Shown here in pieces: positions 1 through 8,384 of a DNA stretch of 64,000 bases. Position numbers and translations under genes: made by a program. The notes beneath the pieces were generated by a model, which made no database searches, was not told the DNA's origin, and worked only from the letters and a program-made list of their open reading frames with translations. Source of the DNA: Roseomonas elaeocarpi (GTDB lineage Bacteria > Pseudomonadota > Alphaproteobacteria > Acetobacterales > Acetobacteraceae); contig NZ_JBHLUN010000005.1 in assembly GCF_042433915.1 (NCBI RefSeq), forward strand, positions 186,001 through 250,000, written 5' to 3'. Numbering within the stretch: position 1 is the stretch's first letter; every line of letters starts with the position of its first letter.

Positions 1-90
1 GCCTTCGACCATGCCGAGCGCCTGCGCTCCTTCGAGATCGTGGCCGAGGTTCAGCCCAGCCTGCGGGCGCCGCAGGCCACGGCGGCCTGA
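1..90 (+). CDS. 3' end of an unidentified gene (partial)
   Basis: Frame 1 is open from the first base of the window and ends at TGA (88-90), giving 29 C-terminal residues (AFDHAERLRSFEIVAEV...). The fragment is too short to assign a family. It reads towards the convergent MFS gene, whose stop lies 28 bases further on. That the frame is coding is inferred only from its openness to the edge and its placement. Confidence 0.45.
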   Translation, partial: AFDHAERLRSFEIVAEVQPSLRAPQATAA

Positions 91-118
91 CGGCGGAAGC
101 CCGCGAGCACCGCGCCTC

Positions 119-1417
119 TCAGCGGGGCGCGGCCGCCGCGGTGGCCGCGGGCTGCGCCTGGACCTTGGGCTGGTTCTCGGGCGTCAGCGCTTCGAGGCTG
201 TCCACGTCGCGCATCGCCGGGAACAGGCGCATCCACAGCAGCGTCACCACGATGCTGCCGATGCCGCCGATCACCACCGCCGGCACGGTGCCGAACAGCG
301 TGGCGGTGACGCCGGACTCGAACTCGCCCAGCTGGTTCGAGGCGCCCACGAAGAGCCAGTTCATGGCGTTCACCCGGCCGCGCATGTGGTCGGGGGTCGC
401 GAACTGCACCAGCGCCGAGCGGATCACCACGCTCACCACGTCGGCCGCGCCCAGGATCACCAGCGCCAGAACCGAGAGCGGCAGCGAGCGCGACAGGCCG
501 AACAGGATCGTGGCCGCGCCGAAGCAGCCCACCGCCAGGAACATCTTGCGCCCCACCCGGTGGCGCATTGGGAAGCGGGCGATCACGAGCGACATCACCA
601 GCGCGCCCACGGCTGGGGCTGCGCGCAGCAGGCCGAGGCCCCAGGGGCCGGTATGCAGGATCTCGCTGGCGAAGACCGGCATCAGCGCGACCGCGCCGCC
701 CAGCAGCACCGCCACGAGGTCGAGCGTGATGGTGCCCAGCAGGATCGGCCGGGTGCCGATAAAGGACAGGCCGGCGAAGAGGTTGTTCAGCGTCAGCGGC
801 TCGCGCCGCGCGGGCGCGTGCTCGATCCGGATCAGCGTCGTGCAGACGATCGCCAACCCGAACAGCACCACGATCGCCGCGAAGGCCGCGACGGGGCTCA
901 GCGCGTAGAGCACGCCGCCCAGGGCTGGGCCCAGGATGCTGGCGGTCTGCCCGGCGGAGCTGGTCAGCGCGGTGGCCTGCTGCAGCTTGGCGCGCGGCAC
1001 CACGGCGGGCAGCAGCGACACGGTGGCGGGCTGCTCGAAGGAGCGGGCGGCGCCCACCATCACCACGGCGACGTAGATCAGCCAGGGCGGCGACACGCCG
1101 GTCGCGGTCGTGACCAGCAGGAGCAGCCCCGCCAGGGCCTCGAAGCACTGGCACAGGCGCATGATCCGCCGCCGGTCGATCTGGTCGGCGATGTGGCCGG
1201 CGGGCAGCGTCAGCACCAGCATCGGCAGGAACTGCGCCAGGCCAACGAGGCCCAGCGCCAGCGTGCTGCCGGTCACGGCATAGACCTGCCAGCCCACCGC
1301 GACGGCGACGATCTGGAAGGCAAGCGAGGTGCAGACCCGCAGGCACCAGAAGGCCACGAAAGGTCTGTGCCGGGTCAGCGACAGGGCTGCCTCCGGCTCC
1401 GGAAGAACGTCGTTCAT
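119..1417 (-). CDS. MFS transporter, EntS-like exporter family
   Basis: This 432-residue protein is almost entirely hydrophobic helices (about 12 TM segments), the normal size for a major facilitator. The N-terminal half carries the loop between TM2 and TM3 with the basic pattern GHIADQIDRRRIM, typical of the MFS_3/enterobactin-exporter-like group. Proton-coupled efflux of a small molecule across the inner membrane is the family role; the substrate cannot be read from sequence. The start M at 1417 is followed by a short hydrophilic leader before TM1. hrpB ends 62 bases upstream on the same strand. I see no clue to regulation. Confidence 0.85.
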   Translation of the reverse strand: MNDVLPEPEAALSLTRHRPFVAFWCLRVCTSLAFQIVAVAVGWQVYAVTGSTLALGLVGLAQFLPMLVLTLPAGHIADQIDRRRIMRLCQCFEALAGLLLLVTTATGVSPPWLIYVAVVMVGAARSFEQPATVSLLPAVVPRAKLQQATALTSSAGQTASILGPALGGVLYALSPVAAFAAIVVLFGLAIVCTTLIRIEHAPARREPLTLNNLFAGLSFIGTRPILLGTITLDLVAVLLGGAVALMPVFASEILHTGPWGLGLLRAAPAVGALVMSLVIARFPMRHRVGRKMFLAVGCFGAATILFGLSRSLPLSVLALVILGAADVVSVVIRSALVQFATPDHMRGRVNAMNWLFVGASNQLGEFESGVTATLFGTVPAVVIGGIGSIVVTLLWMRLFPAMRDVDSLEALTPENQPKVQAQPAATAAAAPR

Positions 1418-1478
1418 GGCGCGTCGGCCTGTTCTGTGCGGCCCGCGGGGCGGGCGAGGCTGTGTGATAGGGAAGGGG

Positions 1479-3959
1479 TCATGCGCGCGGCGGCGGGGGC
1501 GCGGCGGAGGCCGGGTCCTCGGGCCAGGGATGCTTGGGGTAGCGGCCGCGAAGCTCCTTGCGGACCTCGGCCCAGGAGCCGCGCCAGAAGCCGGCGAGAT
1601 CGGCGGTGATGGCGATGGGCCGCCCCGCGGGCGAGAGCAGCGAAACCTGCAGCGGCACGCGCCCGCCCATCAGCGGTGGCAGTCCGGCCATGCCGAAAAG
1701 GTGCTGCGCCCTGGCCTCCAGCGTCGGCGTTTCGCCGGAATAGTCGATCGCGGCGGAGCGACCGGCGGGCAGCGACACGCGGTCCGGCAGGTCGGCGTCG
1801 AGGCGCCGCCGCTGCGCCCAGGGAACGAGGCCGGACAGCACCGCGTGCAGGTCGAGGTCACGCAGCTCCGTCAGCCGCGTGCGGCCGTGCAGGTGGGGGG
1901 CGAGCCAGTCGCCGACCGTGCGGCGCAGCGCCTCGGGCGAAACATCGGGCCAGCCCTCCGGCTCGGCACGGTGCGCCCAGCGCAGGCGACCCAGCAGGCG
2001 CCGCGTCGTATCGTTCCAGGGCAGGTCCCGCAGCTCGCGCTCCGCCACCGCCTCGGCCAGTGCCTGCGCCGCCGCGGCGGGGTCGGTGATGGGAAGGATG
2101 GTTTCTTCCAGCACCAGCGGGCCGAATCGTAGCCGGCGGCGGGCCGACACGGCATTGGTGCGGGTGTCGAAGCCGGTGGTCTCTTCCTCGTGCAGGCGTT
2201 CGGGGAAGCGTTGCTCCAAGACCTCGCGCGAGATGGGGGCCGCCATGCGGATGCGGGCCTCGGTGCCCTGAAGGGCGAGGTCTGCCACCACCAGCAGGGC
2301 CTGCTTGCCCAGCGGATCGGTGGCGGGCAGCCGCGCGCCCTGGCCCGAAGCGAGGCGGAAGGCGCCGTCCATGCTGCCGCGACGCGCGGCGATTCGGTCC
2401 GGGAAGCCAGCCGCGAGGAGAAGGCCGGGATCGCCCTCCGCATCCTGGCCCGCTGCGACGCGGAGGCGGCGGCGGTGCAGCCCGGCGGCGCGGCGAATCC
2501 GGCCGAGCGTGGGACGGTCCGCCCCCGCCGCGTCGCCGCCGGCCAGGAGATCGAGGCGCAGGGTGATCTCGGCCGGTGCTTCCCTGTCGCGTCCCATGGG
2601 CCGGATGGGGTCGCGTTCCTCGAGCAGGGCGGCGAGGTCGGCGGCCATGGCGCGCTCGCCTACATCGTTGGCGGCATCCATCATGCGGGCCAGCCGGGGA
2701 TGTGTGCCCAGGCGTGCCATGCGTCTCCCAGTCGCGGTGATGCGACCTGCATCGTCGAGCGCATCGAGGTTGCGCAGCAGTTCCCGCGCCGCCGCCAGCG
2801 TGCCTTCGGGTGGTGGATCCAGGAAGGCAAGTGCCGCAGGCTCGGCACCCCAGGCTGCGCAGTCGAGAGCTAGGCCGGAGAGTTCCGCTTCCAGGATCTC
2901 GGGCCGGTCGGCCTGTGGCAACCCGCGCTGCAAAGCCTCGGTCCAGAGGCGGATGGCGACGCCGGGCGCGGTGCGGCCGGCGCGGCCGGCGCGCTGGTCG
3001 GCGGCGGCGCGGCCGATGCGGGCGGTCACCAGCTTGCTCAGGCCCGAAGCAGGATCGAGCCGGGGAATGCGACGGAAGCCGCCATCCACTACGATCCGCA
3101 CGCCCGGCACGGTGAGCGAGGTTTCCGCGATGGAGGTGGACAGCACGACCTTGCGTCGGGGGGAGGGCGCGAAAGCGCGATCCTGCTCGGCGGGCGGAAG
3201 TTCGCCGTGCAGGGCGATGACCTCGGCGTCGAGGCCTGCCAGGCGCTCCGCGGTGCGGGCGATCTCGCCCCAGCCGGGAAGAAAGGCCAGCAGGTCGCCC
3301 GGATGCTCGCGCAGGGCGTCGCGGATGGCGCCGGCCATGGCCTCGGGCAGGTCGCGCGGCGCGGCGAGGTCGCGGTTGCGGTGGCGGATCTCCACCGGAA
3401 ACATCCGCCCGGCGCTCTCGATCACCGGGGCGGGCGCGTCGCCCTCCCGCAGCAGCTGCGCGAAGCCCGCCACGTCGAGCGTGGCCGACATGGCCAGCAG
3501 CCGGAGCTCGGGCCGCAGGGCACGCTGGAGGTCGAGGCAAAGGGCCAGGGCCAGGTCGGTGTCGAGGTGACGCTCATGCGCCTCGTCGAACAGCACGGCA
3601 ACCACGCCCTCCAGCGCCGGGTCGCTCTGAAGGCGGCGGACCAGCAGGCCTTCGGTGATGACCTCGACGCGAGTGGCGGCGGACACGGCGCGGTCGATGC
3701 GGGTGGACAGGCCGACCACCTGGCCGAGCGCCTCGCCGCGCAGCTCCGCCATGCGGCGGGCGGCGGCACGGGCGGCGAGGCGGCGCGGTTCCAGCACCAG
3801 GATGCGGCCGCCGGCGGCCCAGGGCTCGTCCAGCAGGGCCAGCGGGGCCAGGGTGGTCTTACCGGCGCCGGGCGGCGCCACGAGGATGGCGTTGGAAGCG
3901 GTGCGGAGGGCCGCCGTCAGCCGCGGCAGCGCCTCCGAAACCGGCAATTCGGGAAGCAT
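1479..3959 (-). CDS. hrpB: ATP-dependent helicase HrpB
   Basis: DEAH-box RNA/DNA helicase of the HrpB family, 826 residues, the usual family length. Visible motifs are Walker A APPGAGKT (residues 28-35), DEAH (125-128), the SAT motif in AMSATLD, and the HrpB-type C-terminus ending RYPKHPWPEDP. The frame is open 12 codons further upstream, but MLPELPVSEALP is the conserved HrpB N-terminus, so the start at 3959 is preferred. It is divergent from dsbD with an 87-base gap that should hold both promoters. The physiological substrate of HrpB is poorly known in general. Confidence 0.95.
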   Translation of the reverse strand: MLPELPVSEALPRLTAALRTASNAILVAPPGAGKTTLAPLALLDEPWAAGGRILVLEPRRLAARAAARRMAELRGEALGQVVGLSTRIDRAVSAATRVEVITEGLLVRRLQSDPALEGVVAVLFDEAHERHLDTDLALALCLDLQRALRPELRLLAMSATLDVAGFAQLLREGDAPAPVIESAGRMFPVEIRHRNRDLAAPRDLPEAMAGAIRDALREHPGDLLAFLPGWGEIARTAERLAGLDAEVIALHGELPPAEQDRAFAPSPRRKVVLSTSIAETSLTVPGVRIVVDGGFRRIPRLDPASGLSKLVTARIGRAAADQRAGRAGRTAPGVAIRLWTEALQRGLPQADRPEILEAELSGLALDCAAWGAEPAALAFLDPPPEGTLAAARELLRNLDALDDAGRITATGRRMARLGTHPRLARMMDAANDVGERAMAADLAALLEERDPIRPMGRDREAPAEITLRLDLLAGGDAAGADRPTLGRIRRAAGLHRRRLRVAAGQDAEGDPGLLLAAGFPDRIAARRGSMDGAFRLASGQGARLPATDPLGKQALLVVADLALQGTEARIRMAAPISREVLEQRFPERLHEEETTGFDTRTNAVSARRRLRFGPLVLEETILPITDPAAAAQALAEAVAERELRDLPWNDTTRRLLGRLRWAHRAEPEGWPDVSPEALRRTVGDWLAPHLHGRTRLTELRDLDLHAVLSGLVPWAQRRRLDADLPDRVSLPAGRSAAIDYSGETPTLEARAQHLFGMAGLPPLMGGRVPLQVSLLSPAGRPIAITADLAGFWRGSWAEVRKELRGRYPKHPWPEDPASAAPPPPRA

Positions 3960-4046
3960 GGTTCTGCAATAGGCATCCCACGCCCCATTTGTCATGGCGG
4001 TTTGTCAGGAGGCAGAGGCTTGCTTTCCGCGGGAGGGAGCCCGTTT

Positions 4047-6143
4047 ATGCCCGGCATGAGACGCTTTCTCGCCACGCTGGCGGCGTTGCTCCTGGGCCTG
4101 AGCGCGGGAGCCATGGCGGCCGAAAGCAACGTCGCGACCTCGCCGCGCGCCACGGTGTCGCTGGTGAGCGAGGCCGCAGCGGTGGCGCCGGGGCAGCCGT
4201 TCCGCGTGATGCTGCAACAGGTTCTGCAGCCGGGCTGGCACACCTACTGGACCAATCCGGGTGATGCCGGGCAGGCGACGGAGCTGGAGCTCGCCCTGCC
4301 GCCGGGTGCCTCGGCGACGCCGCTGCGCTTCCCGACGCCGCAGCGCATCCCCTACGGTCCGCTGGTGAACTTCGGCTACGAGGGGCGGGCGAGCTTTCCG
4401 CTGGCGGTCACGCCGCCGGCCGCGCTGGTGCCGGGCGAGCGGTTCCACCTCGAGGGCAACGCGACCTGGCTGGTGTGCGAGCAGGTCTGCATCCCTGAGG
4501 AAGCGCAGTTCCGGCTCGACCTGCCGGTGGAGGCCGCGGCGCGGCTGGACCCCGCCGAGGCGGCGCCCTTCGCCGAAGCCGAGGCCGCGCTGCCCCGTGC
4601 CTCGCCCTGGAGCGCGCGGGCCGGCATGGGGGGCGGGCGTGGCGCGGTCGAGATCGAGGGGCAGGACCTGACTCCCGCCGCGGTGCGCTCCGCCTTTTTC
4701 TTCCCGGCCGAAGGGGGCTGGCTGGACAACACCGCGCCCCAGCCGCTCGAACTGCGTGACGGCGCCGTCCGGCTCGGCCTCGCGGGAGTGGAGGGCGCGC
4801 AGCCGCCGCAGAGCGTGGCCGGCGTGGTGGTGATCACCGATGCCGCCGGGTCGCGCAGTGGCTACGAGGTCGCCGTTCCGGCCGGGCCGGTGCCGGCTTC
4901 GCTGGGCGGCGGTGCGGGCGCGCTCGGCTGGATCCTGGCGGCCGCGTTGCTCGGCGGGTTGATCCTCAACCTGATGCCCTGCGTGTTTCCGGTGCTGGCG
5001 ATGAAGGCCATCGGCCTGGCGCGGCTTTCAGGAGCGCCGCGCCGGACGGTGCGCCTCCATGCGCTGAGCTACACCCTGGGCGTTCTGGGCTTTTTCGCCC
5101 TGATCGGCGCGCTTCTGGGAGGCCTGCGCACCTTCGGGGTCGAGGCCGGCTGGGGCTACCAGTTCACCCGGCCTGCCTTCGTGGCCGTGATGGCCTGGGT
5201 GATGCTGCTGGTGGGGCTGAACCTGCTGGGAGTGTTCAGGCTGAACCTGTCGCTGCCCGGCATCGGTCCCTGGGCGGCGAAGGAGGGGCAGCTCGGTAGC
5301 TTCCTCACCGGTGGGCTGGCGGTGCTGATCGCCACGCCCTGCACCGCGCCCTTCATGGCCACGGCGATGAGCGCGGCGATGGTGCTGCCGGGTTGGGCGG
5401 GGTTCCTGGTGTTTCTGACTTTGGGCCTCGGCATGGCGCTGCCTTACCTCGTGCTGGCCTGCGTCCCGGGCGCGCTGCGCGTCCTGCCGCGACCGGGGGC
5501 CTGGATGGAGCGGCTGCAGCAGTTCCTCGCCTTTCCGATGTTCGCGGCGGCCGCCTGGCTGGTCTGGGTGCTGACGCAGCAGACGGGGGCGGACGGGGCA
5601 GCGGTCGCGACCGGCGGGGCCGTCTTGATCGGCTTCGCGACTTGGCTTTGGGGCTGGCAGGGCGCGCGGCACGGCCTGCGACGCGGCGTGGCCGCGCTGG
5701 CGGTGCTGGGCGTGCTCGGCAGCCTTCCGCTGCTGCGCCCCCATGCGCCGGTAGCCGAGGTAGCCGAGGGACAGGAACCCTGGTCGCGCGAGCGGCTGGC
5801 GGCGTTGCGGGCGGAAGGGCGCCCGGTCTTCGTGAACCTGACCGCGGCGTGGTGCATCACCTGCAAGGTCAATGACCGCGTGGCAATCGACGCCGCGCCC
5901 GTGCGCGAAGCCTTCGCGAAGGCCGGCGTGGTGTCGCTGGTGGGCGACTGGACCAGCGGCGATCCGGAGGTCGGGCGCCTCCTTCGCGAACAGGGTCGGG
6001 ATGGGGTGCCGCTCTACCTGTTCTACGGCCGGGCCGGGGAAGCGCCTGCGGTGCTGCCGCAGGTCCTCACGCAGGGCGTCCTGTTGCGCGCAGTGCGTGA
6101 CGTGGTGGCCGCTGGCCCGTCGCCCGGCGGCAAAGGGACCTAG
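4047..6143 (+). CDS. dsbD: Protein-disulfide reductase, DsbD family
   Basis: 698-residue inner-membrane electron carrier that passes reducing power from cytoplasmic thioredoxin to the periplasm. An N-terminal signal peptide (MRRFLATLAALLLG) is followed by a periplasmic alpha domain with the CEQVC pair (C144, C148). A membrane domain of about eight helices has its redox cysteines in NLMPCVFP (C312) and ATPCTAPF (C432). The C-terminal thioredoxin-like domain carries WCITC (C603, C606). All three cysteine pairs are intact, so it should be functional. ATG 4047 or 4056 could start; the much longer open frame upstream is only the shadow of hrpB. Confidence 0.93.
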   Translation: MPGMRRFLATLAALLLGLSAGAMAAESNVATSPRATVSLVSEAAAVAPGQPFRVMLQQVLQPGWHTYWTNPGDAGQATELELALPPGASATPLRFPTPQRIPYGPLVNFGYEGRASFPLAVTPPAALVPGERFHLEGNATWLVCEQVCIPEEAQFRLDLPVEAAARLDPAEAAPFAEAEAALPRASPWSARAGMGGGRGAVEIEGQDLTPAAVRSAFFFPAEGGWLDNTAPQPLELRDGAVRLGLAGVEGAQPPQSVAGVVVITDAAGSRSGYEVAVPAGPVPASLGGGAGALGWILAAALLGGLILNLMPCVFPVLAMKAIGLARLSGAPRRTVRLHALSYTLGVLGFFALIGALLGGLRTFGVEAGWGYQFTRPAFVAVMAWVMLLVGLNLLGVFRLNLSLPGIGPWAAKEGQLGSFLTGGLAVLIATPCTAPFMATAMSAAMVLPGWAGFLVFLTLGLGMALPYLVLACVPGALRVLPRPGAWMERLQQFLAFPMFAAAAWLVWVLTQQTGADGAAVATGGAVLIGFATWLWGWQGARHGLRRGVAALAVLGVLGSLPLLRPHAPVAEVAEGQEPWSRERLAALRAEGRPVFVNLTAAWCITCKVNDRVAIDAAPVREAFAKAGVVSLVGDWTSGDPEVGRLLREQGRDGVPLYLFYGRAGEAPAVLPQVLTQGVLLRAVRDVVAAGPSPGGKGT

Positions 6144-6162
6144 CGCGTCGAGGCGTGCGGCT

Positions 6163-6519
6163 TCAGGTGATGTTCCCGGGGAACTGGTGCGTGCCGTCCG
6201 GGCCGAGCGGGAGGTGCTCGGCCGACAGCACCGCCGACAGCGGCAGCACCCCGTAGAGGTGCGGAAACAGGCCGGGCCGCCTACCACCGGCCGCCGCTTC
6301 CCATCGCAATGCCGGGCCGAGCGCTTCGGCATCCACGGTCACCATCCAGAGGTCGGTCTCGCCGGCGCGGTGCTTGGCGGCACTTTCACGGAGCTGCGCC
6401 GCTGTCGAGGCGTGCAGGAAACCGTCGCGCCGGTCGTCGGCGGAACCATGGTAGTGGCCGGACTGGCTCGTCGCGTGCCAGTCCGCCCCGCGGACGAGGA
6501 TGTAGATGAGGCGTTCCAT
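6163..6519 (-). CDS. DUF952 family protein
   Basis: 118-residue cytoplasmic protein of the DUF952 family, recognised by IYILVRGADW near the N-terminus, the DGFLHAST segment and LFPHLYGVLP near the C-terminus. Function is unknown. It converges on dsbD, 19 bases apart. This is the last host-type gene before the phage-like genes start at 6588. Confidence 0.85.
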   Translation of the reverse strand: MERLIYILVRGADWHATSQSGHYHGSADDRRDGFLHASTAAQLRESAAKHRAGETDLWMVTVDAEALGPALRWEAAAGGRRPGLFPHLYGVLPLSAVLSAEHLPLGPDGTHQFPGNIT

Positions 6520-6587
6520 TCCCGGTCTGTAGCGCAGATGCCAGCCGGAGGCACGCGGCCCAGGGCTAACGGCCGAGCTGACGGGGC

Positions 6588-7073
6588 TCAGCCGACGGCG
6601 CGCAGCGGTGCGACGGACGGGGCAACGGCGCGGGCGGCTTCCTCGAGCCGGTAGAACAGCAGGCCACCGATCTCGGCCGTGGGCATCCGGCCCAGCGACC
6701 AGGAAGGTTGGGCATCATCGGCATGGACGTGGGTGGCCTGCCCGATCGGGGCCGACAGGACGCCGGCCACGGCCCGGGTCGCGACGCGGCGGCAGATCTC
6801 CATGCTCGGATCCTGGTTCACCGCGCCACCCGGCAGGGCGTCCTGCAGCACGGCGTGGCTCGGGTGATTGGGGTTCCAGCAAGGGAACTGAAAGGGCGCA
6901 CGGCAAACACCGCTGAAGCCCGCGCCCCAATGGGGAAGCCGGGCCTGGACCCTGTTCATCACCAGGGTGGCCAGGGCCTCGATGGCGCGCACCGGGCGCG
7001 CTCCGGCCTCGGCGTAGAGGGTGGCGGCCAGCACGGCCACGTCGTGGCCGCGCGCGTTGCTGAACGAGGTCAT
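6588..7073 (-). CDS. Cell-wall hydrolase, SleB-like (phage endolysin)
   Basis: 161 residues matching the Hydrolase_2/SleB fold: AATLYAEAGARP with its catalytic-type Glu near the N-terminus, MNRVQARLPHWG, then the FQFPCWNPNHPS segment and a C-terminal region with HVHADDAQPSWS. The family cleaves peptidoglycan. The start at 7073 has a GGAG ribosome site 7 bases upstream; the 39 residues upstream in frame look non-coding. No signal peptide is visible, so export would need a holin, fitting the membrane genes 7126-7951 just upstream. It probably ends the late operon of the podovirus remnant. Confidence 0.82.
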   Translation of the reverse strand: MTSFSNARGHDVAVLAATLYAEAGARPVRAIEALATLVMNRVQARLPHWGAGFSGVCRAPFQFPCWNPNHPSHAVLQDALPGGAVNQDPSMEICRRVATRAVAGVLSAPIGQATHVHADDAQPSWSLGRMPTAEIGGLLFYRLEEAARAVAPSVAPLRAVG

Positions 7074-7125
7074 GAGAGATCTCCGGTTCGTCGGGGATGC
7101 GTCGGGGTGGCGGGCTGGGCAGGGA

Positions 7126-7542
7126 TCAGTGCTGGATCTCGTCCAGCCCAGGCAGCGGCGGGTTGGGCTTCCAGGCGATGGGCGGGACACCCGGCCGGGA
7201 ATTGGCGGCGTGGCGGGACGCGTTGATCTCGTGGCGCAGCTCGTGGGCCAGGGCGTGCCAGGCGCGGGTGAGGTCCCAGGCGCGGTCGCGCTCCAGCTCG
7301 AGCTCCTCGACCCGGCCCCGAACCTTCTCGAGTTCCTGGTCCTGGCGGGCGATCCAGGCGCTCTGGCGTGCGTCGAGGCTGGCCAGGACGTTGGCGCGCT
7401 CGGTGGCTTCCCGCTCGTCGCGGCGGTCCTGCGAGCTGGCCATGGTGCTCAGCCAGGAGCCGCGTGCGTTGAGCCAGAGGCCGACGGCGGAGATCGCTCC
7501 GGACGCCAGCACGACCCACCAGGGGTTTGTGTTGTCTCCCAC
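7126..7542 (-). CDS. Membrane-anchored coiled-coil phage protein
   Basis: 138 residues: one N-terminal TM segment (WWVVLASGAISAVGLWL), then a long charged helix (roughly 35-105) with coiled-coil character and a Pro-rich tail. It sits one base after the 4-TM gene at 7544 and just before the hydrolase gene, a position where T7-like phages keep lysis accessory genes (Rz/i-spanin). The shape resembles an i-spanin, but no embedded o-spanin lipoprotein was found. The same gene pair recurs at 25953-26908. Confidence 0.6.
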   Translation of the reverse strand: MGDNTNPWWVVLASGAISAVGLWLNARGSWLSTMASSQDRRDEREATERANVLASLDARQSAWIARQDQELEKVRGRVEELELERDRAWDLTRAWHALAHELRHEINASRHAANSRPGVPPIAWKPNPPLPGLDEIQH

Positions 7543-7543
7543 C

Positions 7544-7951
7544 TCAGCCTCCTTCCCGCTTCAGCCGGATCAGTGAGAAGAGGTTGATCGCCGCCATGAT
7601 CGCGTAGAGGCCGAGCGAGGGCGCGTTCGGTTCCGTGAGCCAGAGGGCGAGGAGCAGGTAGGTCCACCACCAGGAGCCGAGGAAGCAGCTGCCACGACGC
7701 GCCGCACGGTGGTCGGCCAGCAGCGAGGCGATCTGCACCAGGCCCAGGATCAGGCCGCTGACCTGCCAGAAGCTCTCGTCGGCCAGGCGCGTCACGATGC
7801 GGAAGATCGGGCGCTCATCCGGACCGATCGGCGCCATGTAGGACCAGATCGACCAGACCAGCGCGCCGGTGCCGGCCCAGAACTCGGCCCACCAGGGTTC
7901 CCGGTGCAGCAGGTGCGAGGCACGGCGGCGGAGCTCCTTGAAGCGTGTCAT
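7544..7951 (-). CDS. Putative holin-like 4-TM membrane protein
   Basis: 135 residues with a basic N-terminus (MTRFKELRRRASHLLHR) and about four hydrophobic segments, ending in a short basic tail (LIRLKREGG). The start is at 7951; the longer frame to 8044 adds an unlikely Arg/Pro-rich extension. The gene is followed one base later by the TM-coiled-coil gene and then by the hydrolase, so holin is the most economical reading. No holin family is recognised by motif. Confidence 0.55.
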   Translation of the reverse strand: MTRFKELRRRASHLLHREPWWAEFWAGTGALVWSIWSYMAPIGPDERPIFRIVTRLADESFWQVSGLILGLVQIASLLADHRAARRGSCFLGSWWWTYLLLALWLTEPNAPSLGLYAIMAAINLFSLIRLKREGG

Positions 7952-8118
7952 CTCGGGGCATTCCTCGTCCGGGCGTTCCTCGTGTCCGGGGCGCCGGCGT
8001 GGCGGCCCGATCCGGCATGCAGGCGCATGACAGGCTTCCTCCATCGTGTTGTGGGTGTGGGCAGTGACCTGCCCGGCGGTGCTGGGACTCGGCGGGCTGG
8101 CGTGCTAAGGCCACGCCG

Positions 8119-8337
8119 ATGTGGAACGAGCCTTATCTCGAGACCTGTTGCCGCTCGGCCCTGCACCGGCTGCGGCAGATGGGACCGACGGGCCGGCCGT
8201 CCGGCCTGGTGGACCAGCCCTGTCTGGAACGCCTCACCGGGATGGGTCTGGCGCGCCTCGGCAATGCCGGGCGCTTCGAGATCACCGAGGCCGGCGTGGC
8301 GCGCCACGACAGCGAGATCCTGAAGCGCGCCGCCTGA
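8119..8337 (+). CDS. Small hypothetical protein, winged-helix-like
   Basis: 72 residues, the only plus-strand gene inside the podovirus remnant. The C-terminal part (LERLTGMGLARLGNAGRFEITEAGVARHDSEIL) looks like the recognition helix plus wing and final helix of a small winged-helix domain, of the kind seen in C-terminal fragments of PadR/MarR-like proteins. It lies between the convergent ends of the lysis and terminase genes. Function unknown. Confidence 0.5.
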   Translation: MWNEPYLETCCRSALHRLRQMGPTGRPSGLVDQPCLERLTGMGLARLGNAGRFEITEAGVARHDSEILKRAA

Positions 8338-8384
8338 GCTGCGCCGCCGATCGAGGGCCGGCGCCCTTCCGTCCGCACTGCCCG

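Noticed and set aside
3207..4046. 280-codon N-terminal extension of dsbD
   Set aside because: It runs through the divergent hrpB gene and is Gln/Gly/Arg-rich. The signal peptide at 4047 marks the true start.
6520..6587. Left attachment site of the podovirus remnant
   Set aside because: No repeat matching the other end (near 16255-18185) could be found by eye, and no integrase gene is present.
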